From Paenibacillus silvisoli (GTDB lineage Bacteria > Bacillota > Bacilli > Paenibacillales > Paenibacillaceae), in assembly GCF_030866765.1 (NCBI RefSeq), contig NZ_CP133017.1, positions 4,074,001 to 4,138,000 of the forward strand: a stretch of DNA of 64,000 bases. Direction: 5' to 3'. The notes beneath the pieces are model-generated. The model had not been told where the DNA came from. It saw nothing but the letters and a program-made list of their open reading frames with translations, and made no database searches. This document shows positions 16,996 to 24,733 of this stretch, piece by piece; position 1 is the stretch's first letter, and every line of letters begins with the position of its first letter. The position numbers and the translations under genes were made by a program.

Positions 16996-17553
16996 GCACC
17001 TCCTCTAGTACGCCAATTGTTAAGGAATTGTTATGTAAACTAACGTAGGCGCGATTTTTATTTCATTATACACTCCAATTTGCATATTGGCACCCTATAT
17101 TCTGAAAATTTTGATAGACCTTTCATCCCGAATCTTGTCACCTACATGTTAGATTTGTCAAGAACTTTTTTTGCAAAAAATTGGCGGAAACCGGCGCAAT
17201 TTAAGTCGGATTCTGTCGAGTCGATGTCGACGTTTGTTCTGAGATTTTCTAAGCATAAATCAGCTCTTTATCAAGTGTCTTTTGGACTTAGACGACTATC
17301 TCTTCGTTCACGAAAAATACAATTTTTTAGAGGTTTAATAATATCCATTTAATTCATGTTCCTTCTAAACTTTAGAAGACTTACTTATCAGCATACCTGA
17401 CATCTTCAGCGGAGCCGGATCGAAGCGCCATTTCGGCGCTGAAACCGGCAGGTATTGATGAAGCCTAACGCACGGCATGGCAGGCCGCCTTGACTTCGAT
17501 CTGCTGGAATGGATAAGATTGCTTTGGGTATTCAACTACAACGGAGGTGCGTT
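16996..17553. other. Divergent intergenic region, partly AT-rich
   Basis: 558 bases separate the glycogen operon (leftward) and the alcohol dehydrogenase gene (rightward). The part from about 17040 to 17400 is clearly more AT-rich than its surroundings. On the minus strand a TATAAT at 17063-17068 could be the glgB -10 box, without a good -35. A nested inverted repeat lies at 17414-17449 (outer arms 17414-17418/17445-17449, inner arms 17424-17429/17435-17440). A 90-codon frame at 17080-17352 has no RBS or recognisable product and I do not call it a gene. Confidence 0.5.
17490..17519 (+). promoter_or_regulatory. Candidate sigma-A promoter of the alcohol dehydrogenase gene
   Basis: TTGACT (17490-17495), 18 bases, TAAGAT (17514-17519). 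Each box has one mismatch to consensus. It would start transcription ~30 bases before the ATG at 17554. Confidence 0.4.
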
Positions 17554-18720
17554 ATGAACTCATTTTCCTTTCAAAATCCAACGAAAATCGTCTTCGGCAA
17601 AGGAACGGTCAGCCAGCTGGGCAAGCTTGCCGAGCCGTACGGGAAGTCGATTTTGCTCGTTTACGGATCCGGCAGCATCAAGAAAACCGGTTTATATGAC
17701 GAAGTCATGAAACAACTGAATGAAATCGGAGCGAAAGTCTCGGAGCTTTCCGGCATCGATCCGAACCCGCGCCTCACATCCGTCAATCACGGAATCGAGC
17801 TGTGCCGCAGCGAGAAGGTCGATCTCGTCCTTGCGGTAGGCGGAGGCAGCGTGCTGGATGCGGCTAAAGCGATTGCGGCAGGCGCGTTGTACGAGGGCGA
17901 CGTATGGGATTTCTTCATGCATAAAGCGGTCATTCGCGACGCGCTTCCGCTCGGCACGATTTTGACGCTGTCCGCTACGGGCTCCGAGATGAACGGCAAC
18001 GCCGTTATCTCGAACTGGGAAACGAAGCAGAAGCGTGCTTTCGGCAGCATGCACGCCTATCCGCGCTTCTCGATTCTTGACCCGACGCTGACATTCACCG
18101 TCCCTAACAACCAAACCGTGAACGGCGCCGTCGACATTATGTCGCACGTATTCGAGCAGTACTTCTCGCTGACGCCGAACACACCGTTGCAAGAGCGGCT
18201 GTGCGAATCGATTCTGCTTACCGTAATCGAGAACGCGGAGATCGCGCTTGAGAAGCCGGATGATTATGACGCGCGCGCCAATCTCATGCTCTGCGGCACG
18301 ATGGCGCTGAACGGCGGCCTCATCAGCGTCGGCGTTCAGAACGACTGGGCGTCGCACGGCATCGAGCACGAGATCAGCGCGATCTACGACATTCCGCACG
18401 GCGCGGGCTTGTCCATCGTGTTCCCGAACTGGATGAAATACGTGCACCGCGAGCGGATCGACCGCTTCACCCAGTTCGCCGAGCGCGTATGGGGCATCGA
18501 GCGCGGCACGAAATCGGACGAGGAGCTGGCTCTCGCAGGCATTGAAGCGACCCGCGCGTTCTTCGACCGGATCGGCGCGCCGGCTACGCTCGCGTACTAC
18601 AATATCGGCCGCGAAAACCTCGATACGATGGCAAAGGAAGCCGTCCTCTTCGGCCCGATCGGCAGCTTCAAGCAGCTGCACGAAGCCGATGTGCGCGAAA
18701 TTCTCGAAATGGCGCTGTAA
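17554..18720 (+). CDS. Iron-containing (butanol-type) NAD(P)H-dependent alcohol dehydrogenase
   Basis: The 388-aa protein is a type III (Fe-ADH) dehydrogenase of the YugJ/BdhA group. The N-terminal Rossmann-like domain shows PTKIVFGKGTVSQLGKLAEP, ILLVYGSGSIKKTGLYDEV and VLAVGGGSVLDAAKAIAAGA (dinucleotide binding); the C-terminal domain carries the metal ligands Asp in NGAVDIMSHVFEQY, His in the same segment, and His in ASHGIEHEISAIYDIPHGAG. It reduces aldehydes or butyraldehyde to alcohols, or the reverse. I start at ATG 17554 because GGAGG is 8 bases upstream. It is monocistronic with a terminator after it. Confidence 0.92.
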   Translation: MNSFSFQNPTKIVFGKGTVSQLGKLAEPYGKSILLVYGSGSIKKTGLYDEVMKQLNEIGAKVSELSGIDPNPRLTSVNHGIELCRSEKVDLVLAVGGGSVLDAAKAIAAGALYEGDVWDFFMHKAVIRDALPLGTILTLSATGSEMNGNAVISNWETKQKRAFGSMHAYPRFSILDPTLTFTVPNNQTVNGAVDIMSHVFEQYFSLTPNTPLQERLCESILLTVIENAEIALEKPDDYDARANLMLCGTMALNGGLISVGVQNDWASHGIEHEISAIYDIPHGAGLSIVFPNWMKYVHRERIDRFTQFAERVWGIERGTKSDEELALAGIEATRAFFDRIGAPATLAYYNIGRENLDTMAKEAVLFGPIGSFKQLHEADVREILEMAL

Positions 18721-18736
18721 GCGCCAATTAATGAAA

Positions 18737-18775
18737 GAAATGGCGTCACAGGTTGCATGCCTGCGGCGCCATTTC
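18737..18775 (+). terminator. Terminator after the alcohol dehydrogenase gene
   Basis: Arms GAAATGGCG (18737-18745) and CGCCATTTC (18767-18775) with inner CAGG/CCTG pairing; starts 16 bases after the stop. The downstream sequence is T-rich (TCTCGTTTG). Confidence 0.6.
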
Positions 18776-18821
18776 TCGTTTGTTTTCAACGACGGCAGCA
18801 GCGAAAAAGCGGCTGTGCGGC

Positions 18822-18871
18822 AAAGGGGCTGTCCCCTCGTCATCATCGATGACAATCGGGACAGCCCCTTT
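18822..18871. terminator. Inverted repeat, probable terminator of the leftward AraC gene
   Basis: Perfect 14-base arms (18822-18835 and 18858-18871) lie just past the end of the leftward AraC-type gene (stop at 18889). Both flanks carry A3/T3 only, so it may act in either direction or simply isolate the two transcripts. Confidence 0.55.
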
Positions 18872-18888
18872 GTCGGTTCTTGCTCCGG

Positions 18889-19776
18889 TTACGGTTGATT
18901 CCTTTGCTGCGGTTTATCTTTATTGCTGCCCGCAAAACGCTTCCGATAGGAAAGCGGCGTAATGCCCACATGCTCGGCGAACGAGCGCGAGAAATGCGGC
19001 GTTTGCTTGAAACCGGTCTCATCCGCGATTCTGGCTATCGGCCAATTCGTCTTCATGAGCATAAGCTTCGCCTGGTCCATCCGATACGAAAGCAAATACT
19101 GCTGCGGCGTGCAGTCGAACACTTCCCCCATACAGCGCGCGATGTAGTTCGGATGGAGACCGAGCACCTCGCCAAGCTTGCTGTTCGTGACGGTCGTGCG
19201 GAAATGCATTTTGAGATAAGCGGCCGCTTCTTCGGCAACGGCGATCGGCGCTTTCGCCGCATCGCTGCGCCAGCCTTCATCGAACAGCTGCAGCAGGTGC
19301 AGGAACCATTGCTGACGCTGCCAGAACGCCGCATGCGAAGTTCCCATCGCGGCATCGTGCAGCTTGTCGAACAGCGAGATCACTTCATCCGGATAGGAGA
19401 ACGTCATCGTCTTCGGTAAACGGATGGCGTACGAATAATAATCGCCGCGCAGCGTCCCGCAGTTGTGTTCGTTCAATTCTTCCCAAGGTCCGGCCGTCTG
19501 GAAATGGACCCAGTCGAATACCGTTTCTTCCGAGCACGGCTTCGTTGGATAATGCCATAAATCAGGTCTCAATATAAGCATCTGCCCCGGACCGATCGTC
19601 CAGTTGTTCGATTCTTCGCCGATGTGCAGCGCCCCTTTATGTACGAAAAGCAGGTCGAACACGCCGATGTTCCGACGGTTGGGATGTTCGCCGCCCGGAC
19701 CGTATGTTCCGCGATTGGATTCGATGAAATACGGCAGCGGAGGCGATAGAAAAGTTAGCAGCGGTTCGGACGACAA
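18889..19776 (-). CDS. AraC-family transcriptional regulator with N-terminal cupin domain
   Basis: The 295-aa protein has an N-terminal sugar-binding-type cupin (FDLLFVHKGALHIGEESNNW, then GPGQMLILRPDLWHYPTKPC) and a C-terminal double helix-turn-helix: first HTH around NSKLGEVLGLHPNYIARCMG, second around WPIARIADETGFKQTPHFSR, ending ITPLSYRKRF. It starts at TTG 19776 with AAGGAGG 7 bases upstream. The neighbouring genes do not give it an obvious target; the alcohol dehydrogenase is convergent and the LplT-like gene is upstream. The ligand is unknown. Confidence 0.9.
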   Translation of the reverse strand: MSSEPLLTFLSPPLPYFIESNRGTYGPGGEHPNRRNIGVFDLLFVHKGALHIGEESNNWTIGPGQMLILRPDLWHYPTKPCSEETVFDWVHFQTAGPWEELNEHNCGTLRGDYYSYAIRLPKTMTFSYPDEVISLFDKLHDAAMGTSHAAFWQRQQWFLHLLQLFDEGWRSDAAKAPIAVAEEAAAYLKMHFRTTVTNSKLGEVLGLHPNYIARCMGEVFDCTPQQYLLSYRMDQAKLMLMKTNWPIARIADETGFKQTPHFSRSFAEHVGITPLSYRKRFAGSNKDKPQQRNQP

Positions 19777-19869
19777 CGTAATACCTCCTTGAAAAAGGGT
19801 TGAGTCCGTATAGTTTACCAGACAATCGGAAAACGAGATACACCTTTTGTCGGTTTTTTATTGTTCCTT

Positions 19870-21081
19870 TTAATGCTCTTGCCGTTCCCGCAAAACCGGC
19901 GCTTTGACCGCCTTGATGCCGGATAGCTGCGTGGCCAGGAACAGGATGAACAGCAGCAGCACAAGACCGATGCCGATAACCGATCCATTGACGGAAACGT
20001 TCATCTGACTCAACGTCAAGTAGATGAGCAGCCCGCTCACGGTCAGCACGTTTTCCACGAAGTTTTGGACGGCGATCGTCTTGCCCGAGCCGATCAGCGC
20101 CTTGCCCTCCTCCTGCAGCATCGTGTTAAGCGGAATGACGAAGATGCCGCCGAACACGCCGATCAGGAACAGCAGAATGATCGTCAGCCACAGCACGTAC
20201 GTCATCGAGGCGACCATGACTGAAGCAACCATGAACAGACCGTAGTAGAACGCGCGATGCAGCCTGCCCGCCGGCACGAGACGCGGGGTTAGAAAGGCGC
20301 TGCACACGACGCCGATAGCCGTAATCCCGATCATCATCGACTGCTGATCAGTGTCTTCGATCCCGAGATTGAGCGGCAGCCAAGCGATGAGCGCGATGCG
20401 CAGCACCGCAGCCGTCAGCCAGAACGAACCCGTGCCGATCAGCGAAAATCGCGCGCGCGAGTTGCGGAACAACAGCGCGAAGTCGCGCAAAAATTGGACC
20501 GCTTCCTTGCCGTAGCGAAGCGATTTATTTCCTGCGCGGGCAGGAATGATCAGCGTCATGAAGAGCGATAGCAGGTAGACGCCCAAGCATGTAAGAACGG
20601 CCGGCAAATCCGAGTTCTCGGCCAGGAAGCCGCCCGCTACGGTACCGAGCAGGATCGCGAGAATGGTGGAGCCTTCCACCTTCGCGTTCGCTCTCAGCAA
20701 TTCGTCCTCGGTCGAGGTCAGCTCCGTTAAGATGCCGTATTTTCCCGGCGAGTACACGACCGCGCCGATGCCGACGAAGACGTAGCAAAGCGCGGGAGGC
20801 AAGCCGAACAGCAGCATCGCGATACCGATGGCCTTCAATATATTGCCGAGCAGGAGCACGTTCGATTTCGCCTTCTTATCCGCGAAAGCGCCGACAACCG
20901 GTGCCAATATGACGTAAGCGCAAAGAAACGCGATCTGAATGTAATTGACCGCAATATCCGGATTGGCGACTCCCTGCCGCTTCACCATGCCTACGATAAG
21001 AAAAAAGTTCAAATTGTCCGCGAATGCGCTCAGAAACTGAGTCAGCACGACCGTATTCAGCGGCGACAGCAATCGTTTCAT
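19870..21081 (-). CDS. LplT-like MFS lysophospholipid transporter
   Basis: About 403 aa with some 12 hydrophobic segments. The N-terminal half (VVLTQFLSAFADNLNFFLIV) and the loop VYSPGKYGILTELTSTEDELLRANA match the LplT group of MFS flippases, which move lysophospholipids inward for re-acylation. ATG 21081 is preferred; an in-frame upstream start at 21120 has a poorly placed RBS. It lies 150 bases downstream of the PspA/DUF operon and after a terminator, so co-transcription is doubtful, but a role in membrane maintenance next to PspA is suggestive. No acyltransferase is nearby. Confidence 0.75.
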   Translation of the reverse strand: MKRLLSPLNTVVLTQFLSAFADNLNFFLIVGMVKRQGVANPDIAVNYIQIAFLCAYVILAPVVGAFADKKAKSNVLLLGNILKAIGIAMLLFGLPPALCYVFVGIGAVVYSPGKYGILTELTSTEDELLRANAKVEGSTILAILLGTVAGGFLAENSDLPAVLTCLGVYLLSLFMTLIIPARAGNKSLRYGKEAVQFLRDFALLFRNSRARFSLIGTGSFWLTAAVLRIALIAWLPLNLGIEDTDQQSMMIGITAIGVVCSAFLTPRLVPAGRLHRAFYYGLFMVASVMVASMTYVLWLTIILLFLIGVFGGIFVIPLNTMLQEEGKALIGSGKTIAVQNFVENVLTVSGLLIYLTLSQMNVSVNGSVIGIGLVLLLFILFLATQLSGIKAVKAPVLRERQEH

Positions 21082-21181
21082 CGTTGTTCCCGTTCTCCTT
21101 CCGCCATGAAACCGTCTCATAATCTATCCAATCATACCTTAAAGGCTGTCTCCGATTAAAGTCCTAATGTACATTCAGCGC

Positions 21182-21229
21182 AAAAAAAAGACCGGCCAGG
21201 CAGATTCCCATCCGCTCCGTGCCGGCCCT
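21182..21229 (-). terminator. Strong terminator of the pspA operon
   Basis: Read leftward, GGCCGGCA pairs with TGCC(T)GGCC, and a run of eight T follows (21182-21189). It begins right after the DUF4247 stop at 21234. Confidence 0.8.
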
Positions 21230-21233
21230 TCGT

Positions 21234-21977
21234 TCATCGCCGCCTTGATATTCTGCCGGACCCGACTCTCGTCTTCGGCTTCGAGGATTTGCGCGGCGCC
21301 AGCCAGCTGCCCGATTTGCTGCCGCTGCTGCCGGAATCCCGCGTAATTTTGCCGGATTTCGGGGGCGCTTTGTTGAACAGCCCGCCTTCGCCCACTTTGC
21401 TTGAATCGGCGTTTTTCGACCTCTTGAAGATCGAGCCGCTCCGGTTGACCGTCATCGGCGGAATCGCCTTTTTCTCCTGCACCGATGGCGCGTGATAATT
21501 GCCGCTCTTCGGCTTGTAGACGTCACGGTCCTTATAGCCCCGGTAAGTGCCATGGCCGTACCGGCCGTTATCGAACAAATCGCCGATGAGGCTCGCAATC
21601 AGATACCCTTCCAGGAAGCTGGAGCTGTAGTTGTTGCGGACATATTCCTTGGAATCGACTTCGATCAGCGTGTCCTCCGGCTTCGCGGCATCCTGCTGCA
21701 AATGGATGATGCGGTCGGAATAGACAAGGAACATATGGTCCGTTTTCTCAGGCGATTGCTGGTCCGGCTTCGCCTTATCAACCAGCGACTTCGCCACCTC
21801 CGGCACGCTGACGCCTGCCGCGCGGTACACGTATGACGTTGCCGAACCGCTTCCGTTCACCGACTCGAGCGGATACGTCTCTTCAATCGTGCTGCCTATG
21901 CCGCATGCCGCAAGAAGAGGAACGATAAGCGAGAAAACGAGCAATAGTTTGATCCAATAAGTTCCGGTTTTGCGCAT
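21234..21977 (-). CDS. DUF4247-type lipoprotein
   Basis: The 247-aa product has a basic N-terminus, a hydrophobic segment and a lipobox (LLAACG, Cys near residue 25), so it should be a lipoprotein on the outer face of the membrane. The middle part (SYVYRAAGVSVPEVAKSLVD, MFLVYSDRIIHLQQD, YSSSFLEGYLIASLIGDLF) has the pattern of DUF4247 as I remember it; the tail is Ser/Lys/Arg-rich and low-complexity. It is last in the pspA-DUF350-DUF4178 cluster, starting 16 bases after the DUF4178 gene. Function unknown; envelope stress is implied by the operon. Confidence 0.75.
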   Translation of the reverse strand: MRKTGTYWIKLLLVFSLIVPLLAACGIGSTIEETYPLESVNGSGSATSYVYRAAGVSVPEVAKSLVDKAKPDQQSPEKTDHMFLVYSDRIIHLQQDAAKPEDTLIEVDSKEYVRNNYSSSFLEGYLIASLIGDLFDNGRYGHGTYRGYKDRDVYKPKSGNYHAPSVQEKKAIPPMTVNRSGSIFKRSKNADSSKVGEGGLFNKAPPKSGKITRDSGSSGSKSGSWLAPRKSSKPKTRVGSGRISRRR

Positions 21978-21992
21978 GCCCTACCTCATCTC

Positions 21993-22499
21993 CTAACTGC
22001 CGCGAAGAACGCGGACATCGGCCGGAAGCACGTCTTCGCCTTCGTACAGCATGAACCGGCCGTCCTGCCACTCGACGCGCAGCAGCTTCCGGTCGTCGGA
22101 TTGAAATTGCCACACATATTGCTCGCCGCCCTGGACGAACGGCGTCTTCCCTATGGCCGTCACGAGGCCGGAATATTGTTCTTCCATATGATACACGCGG
22201 TCGTCCAGCTCGATAATGGTCGGCACTTCCTCGACCGAATCAAGACGCCCGTCGATCGGCTCGTAAAGCGCGTATTCCGTCCGCTCCCGCTCCTCGATAG
22301 TTAAGTACCGGATCGCCGCGCCATCCTGCAGCGTCAGCACGATGAGGTTGCGCTGCCGGTTCTGCAAGCGGCCAACGACCTGATACGTGACGAGCGATAC
22401 CTCGCAAACATCGCCGGGTCCGATCGTGAGCACGCTTTTCTCCGCTTTCGGCGGCTCCGGCTTCGCCATTATGTTTCGAATTCGTTTGAATAAGCTCAT
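21993..22499 (-). CDS. DUF4178-type protein
   Basis: A soluble 168-aa protein, mostly beta strands: VLTIGPGDVCEVSLVTYQVV, RLQNRQRNLIVLTLQDGAAI and RVYHMEEQYSGLVTAIGK resemble the DUF4178 domain that is often coded beside PspA and DUF350 proteins. I start it at the second ATG (22499), which is 8 bases after GGGAG, rather than ATG 22505, which is only 2 bases away. It is third in the operon. Function unknown; possibly a membrane-associated partner of the DUF350 protein. Confidence 0.75.
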   Translation of the reverse strand: MSLFKRIRNIMAKPEPPKAEKSVLTIGPGDVCEVSLVTYQVVGRLQNRQRNLIVLTLQDGAAIRYLTIEERERTEYALYEPIDGRLDSVEEVPTIIELDDRVYHMEEQYSGLVTAIGKTPFVQGGEQYVWQFQSDDRKLLRVEWQDGRFMLYEGEDVLPADVRVLRGS

Positions 22500-22523
22500 G
22501 GCCATAACTCCCTATTGTTCAAA

Positions 22524-22928
22524 TTACAGACACGAACCGATGATGAGCGCACCAGCGAGGTGAAGCGAGCCCGCGAACAGCGCATGCGCCATCTTGTTGT
22601 CTTTCGTGCCCCCGCTAAGATCAAGTCCGGACGTCGAGCGCAGCGCGAATTCCACAAGACTTTCCACGAGCAGCAAAATGACGAAGGAGATGACCGATAC
22701 GAGCAGCGCTTCTCCCAAATGGTTCGAAGTCGCAATCGATTGCGACAGGATATACGCCTGCGCAAGCAGCTTCATGATGAACCGGCTGGTGACCGCTACG
22801 TTGCCTTTCTTGATTTCCTCCAAATCCTTGTACCGCGTAAATAAGGAATCGATCGCCATCAGCACTGCCAGCAATACCGCTCCTGCCCCGGTCCATACTA
22901 AAATCGCTACCATCTCATTCAATGTCAT
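22524..22928 (-). CDS. DUF350 family membrane protein
   Basis: About 134 aa with four hydrophobic helices: MVAILVWTGAGAVLLAVLMA, ALLVSVISFVILLLVESLVE and a C-terminal AHALFAGSLHLAGALIIGSC among them. The pattern of two repeats of paired helices is that of DUF350. It starts at ATG 22928 with GGAGG 9 bases upstream; longer reading to 23006 would run through the terminator-like hairpin. It is second in the operon behind pspA and separated from it by an attenuator-like hairpin. Confidence 0.78.
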   Translation of the reverse strand: MTLNEMVAILVWTGAGAVLLAVLMAIDSLFTRYKDLEEIKKGNVAVTSRFIMKLLAQAYILSQSIATSNHLGEALLVSVISFVILLLVESLVEFALRSTSGLDLSGGTKDNKMAHALFAGSLHLAGALIIGSCL

Positions 22929-22977
22929 CCGACTAAGCCTCCATCCTCTAATTACCGCAGCCCGCCGCTTCCGGCAA

Positions 22978-23036
22978 ACAAAAAACGCCGCCGGCCGGGG
23001 AAGCAAGCGCTATTGCTTGTTCCCGGCCTGCAGACG
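22978..23036 (-). terminator. Intra-operon hairpin with T-run between pspA and DUF350
   Basis: Read leftward, a long interrupted stem (AACG...GGCCGGG...CAAGC, loop AATAGC, GCTTG...CCCCGGCC...GCGTT) ends in TTTTTT. It can reduce transcription of the downstream DUF genes relative to pspA. Confidence 0.7.
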
Positions 23037-23070
23037 TTCTATCCATGCGAAGGCTTGCGGTTCCTGCCGG

Positions 23071-23742
23071 TTATTCCTTGTTCTCGTACTTCTTCATCAG
23101 TGCCGCGAGCTCGTCGTCCACGGCTTTATTTTTGCCCAGCTTCTCGAACTCGTCATCAAGCGACTTCGCTTTGCTGTTGACTTCGTTGCTTGCTTCGGCC
23201 ATCGCTTCCGCTTGGAGCATCTTCTCTTCCATCCGCTTCATGCCGGCCATCGCCGTGTCGGAGCTGAAGCCTGCCATCGACTTGTTGATCTCGGCTTGCG
23301 CTTTCGCCGCTTTGTAACGGGCAACGAGCGTTTCGCGCTTGTTTTTCATTTCAGTCAGCTGCTCGCGCATTTCGCTCAGCTTGGCGCGAAGGTTGTCGGC
23401 GGACGCTTTATTTTGATCGTAGCTGGCTTTGTATTCGTCGCGCTTCTGCTCGGCCGCTTTCTTCTCTTCCAGCGCGCGGCGCGCGAGCTCGATGTTTTGC
23501 ATGGATGCCGCCGTGTGAGCTTGCTCGTCGCGTTTCTTCACGAGCGCATCCTGTTCTTCGAACAGCTGCTTGAACCGCTTCTCGATCGCGATTTGGGACG
23601 CGACCGCTTTCTCCGCATCTTCCAGATCCTCTTGCATATCGCGGATATATTGGTCGGTCAGCTTGATCGGGTCTTCGGCTTTCTCGATCATGGCATATAC
23701 ATTCGATAACGTCAGGTCTCTCAGTCGTTTAAATACGGACAT
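23071..23742 (-). CDS. pspA: PspA/IM30 family phage-shock protein
   Basis: 223 aa, almost entirely helical coiled coil, as in PspA/Vipp1. The N-terminal amphipathic helix (SVFKRLRDLTLSNVYAMI) and EDPIKLTDQYIRDMQEDLED are typical. PspA oligomers bind stressed membrane from the cytoplasmic side and protect the proton motive force. Start ATG 23742 with GAGGAGG upstream. It is first in an operon with DUF350, DUF4178 and DUF4247 genes. A sigma-W-like promoter 51 bases upstream agrees with the sigma-W control of pspA in B. subtilis. Confidence 0.93.
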   Translation of the reverse strand: MSVFKRLRDLTLSNVYAMIEKAEDPIKLTDQYIRDMQEDLEDAEKAVASQIAIEKRFKQLFEEQDALVKKRDEQAHTAASMQNIELARRALEEKKAAEQKRDEYKASYDQNKASADNLRAKLSEMREQLTEMKNKRETLVARYKAAKAQAEINKSMAGFSSDTAMAGMKRMEEKMLQAEAMAEASNEVNSKAKSLDDEFEKLGKNKAVDDELAALMKKYENKE

Positions 23743-23792
23743 CTTTTATTTCCTCCTCAGTATGGTGTTCGCATACGTTTCATGCTCACTAA

Positions 23793-23818
23793 TACGATAG
23801 CGGAATGCGTTTGTTTCA
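23793..23818 (-). promoter_or_regulatory. ECF sigma-W-like promoter of the pspA operon
   Basis: On the minus strand TGAAAC (23813-23818) is followed after exactly 16 bases by CGTA (23793-23796), a full match to the sigma-W consensus TGAAAC-N16-CGTA. Confidence 0.7.
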
Positions 23819-23846
23819 CTAATTTTCAGTTAACTTCTTCTAGCGG

Positions 23847-24626
23847 CTACAGCCCTTGCTGCTGCTTGCGCCAATCCGTCGGCGATGCGCCTTCCTTCTT
23901 CTGAAACCACGAGCTGAACGAATGGATCGTCGTGAACCCGACCTGCTCGCCGATGAGCTGAATGGACCGGCCAGTCGATCGGAGCAGCCATTTGGCTTCT
24001 TCGATCCGGCATTGCTGCTGATATTGCTTAGGCGATACGCCGTAGGCCTCTTTAAAGGCGGCCCGATACGCGGATTCGGACAAGCCGCACCGCTTCGCGA
24101 GCTCGCTGATGGAAATTTCCGTACTGACGCTGGAGCGGATAAAATCGGCCGAGGCCGCCACGGATAAGCTAAGCCCTCCGCTGCTTTGATGCTGCAGCAG
24201 GAAGAGCAGCAGAAGATCCATCCACGTCGTGTAGCATCTCGTCTCGTCCTGCAGCGGCTGCGAAATCATGCGAAGCCATTGCCGGTAGAGCGTCTCGTAT
24301 TGCTCGAGTGCCATGGGCGACAGCATTAGCAGCCGAGGCTCATCCTGCGGCGCAAGCCGGTGAAAGAGACTTCTAGTCGATTCCGGCATGCGGGATGCTT
24401 CGATTACGCCGAACCTGATGTCCGTTATGCTTGCATAATCATGCGTCAGCCCTGAGGGAATAAGGACGACATTGCCCGCCGCAAGCGGATATTCGTTGCC
24501 GCCGCAGCTGAAGCTTCCACGCCCCTCGAGCACGACGGAAACCTCGAAAGAAGGATGTGCATGCGGTCCCATGATCCATCCGCTGCCGTGCACGATCAGC
24601 GAGCCTTTAACCTGCGGACTTGCCAT
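23847..24626 (-). CDS. AraC-family regulator with cupin sensor domain
   Basis: 259 aa. The cupin part has HGSGWIMGPHAHPSFEVSVV, GRGSFSCGG and NVVLIPSGLTHDYAS, with His residues in the metal/ligand-binding positions. The C-terminal part has two helix-turn-helix motifs (ISELAKRCGLSESAYRAAFK and IQLIGEQVGFTTIHSFSSWF). It lies downstream of the PhyH-type dioxygenase gene in the same direction, 107 bases away across a hairpin, and may regulate it. Start ATG 24626; the AGGAGT box is a little far (about 12 bases). Confidence 0.88.
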   Translation of the reverse strand: MASPQVKGSLIVHGSGWIMGPHAHPSFEVSVVLEGRGSFSCGGNEYPLAAGNVVLIPSGLTHDYASITDIRFGVIEASRMPESTRSLFHRLAPQDEPRLLMLSPMALEQYETLYRQWLRMISQPLQDETRCYTTWMDLLLLFLLQHQSSGGLSLSVAASADFIRSSVSTEISISELAKRCGLSESAYRAAFKEAYGVSPKQYQQQCRIEEAKWLLRSTGRSIQLIGEQVGFTTIHSFSSWFQKKEGASPTDWRKQQQGL

Positions 24627-24686
24627 GATGCGCTACTCACTCCTATTCACAGCCTTACCCTAATTTACCATAGGTACGCAAGACAA

Positions 24687-24726
24687 GAAAGAGTCTTTCG
24701 CCGCCACCGCCGCGAAAGACTCTTTC
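24687..24726 (-). terminator. Hairpin between the PhyH-type gene and the AraC gene
   Basis: Perfect arms 24687-24701 and 24712-24726 sit 8 bases past the dioxygenase stop (24734). Read leftward a T-run (CTTTCTTGTCTT) follows. Confidence 0.75.
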
Positions 24727-24733
24727 ATTCTTG

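Noticed and set aside
17080..17352. 90-codon rightward open frame
   Set aside because: No ribosome binding site, AT-rich low-information sequence, and no recognisable protein pattern.
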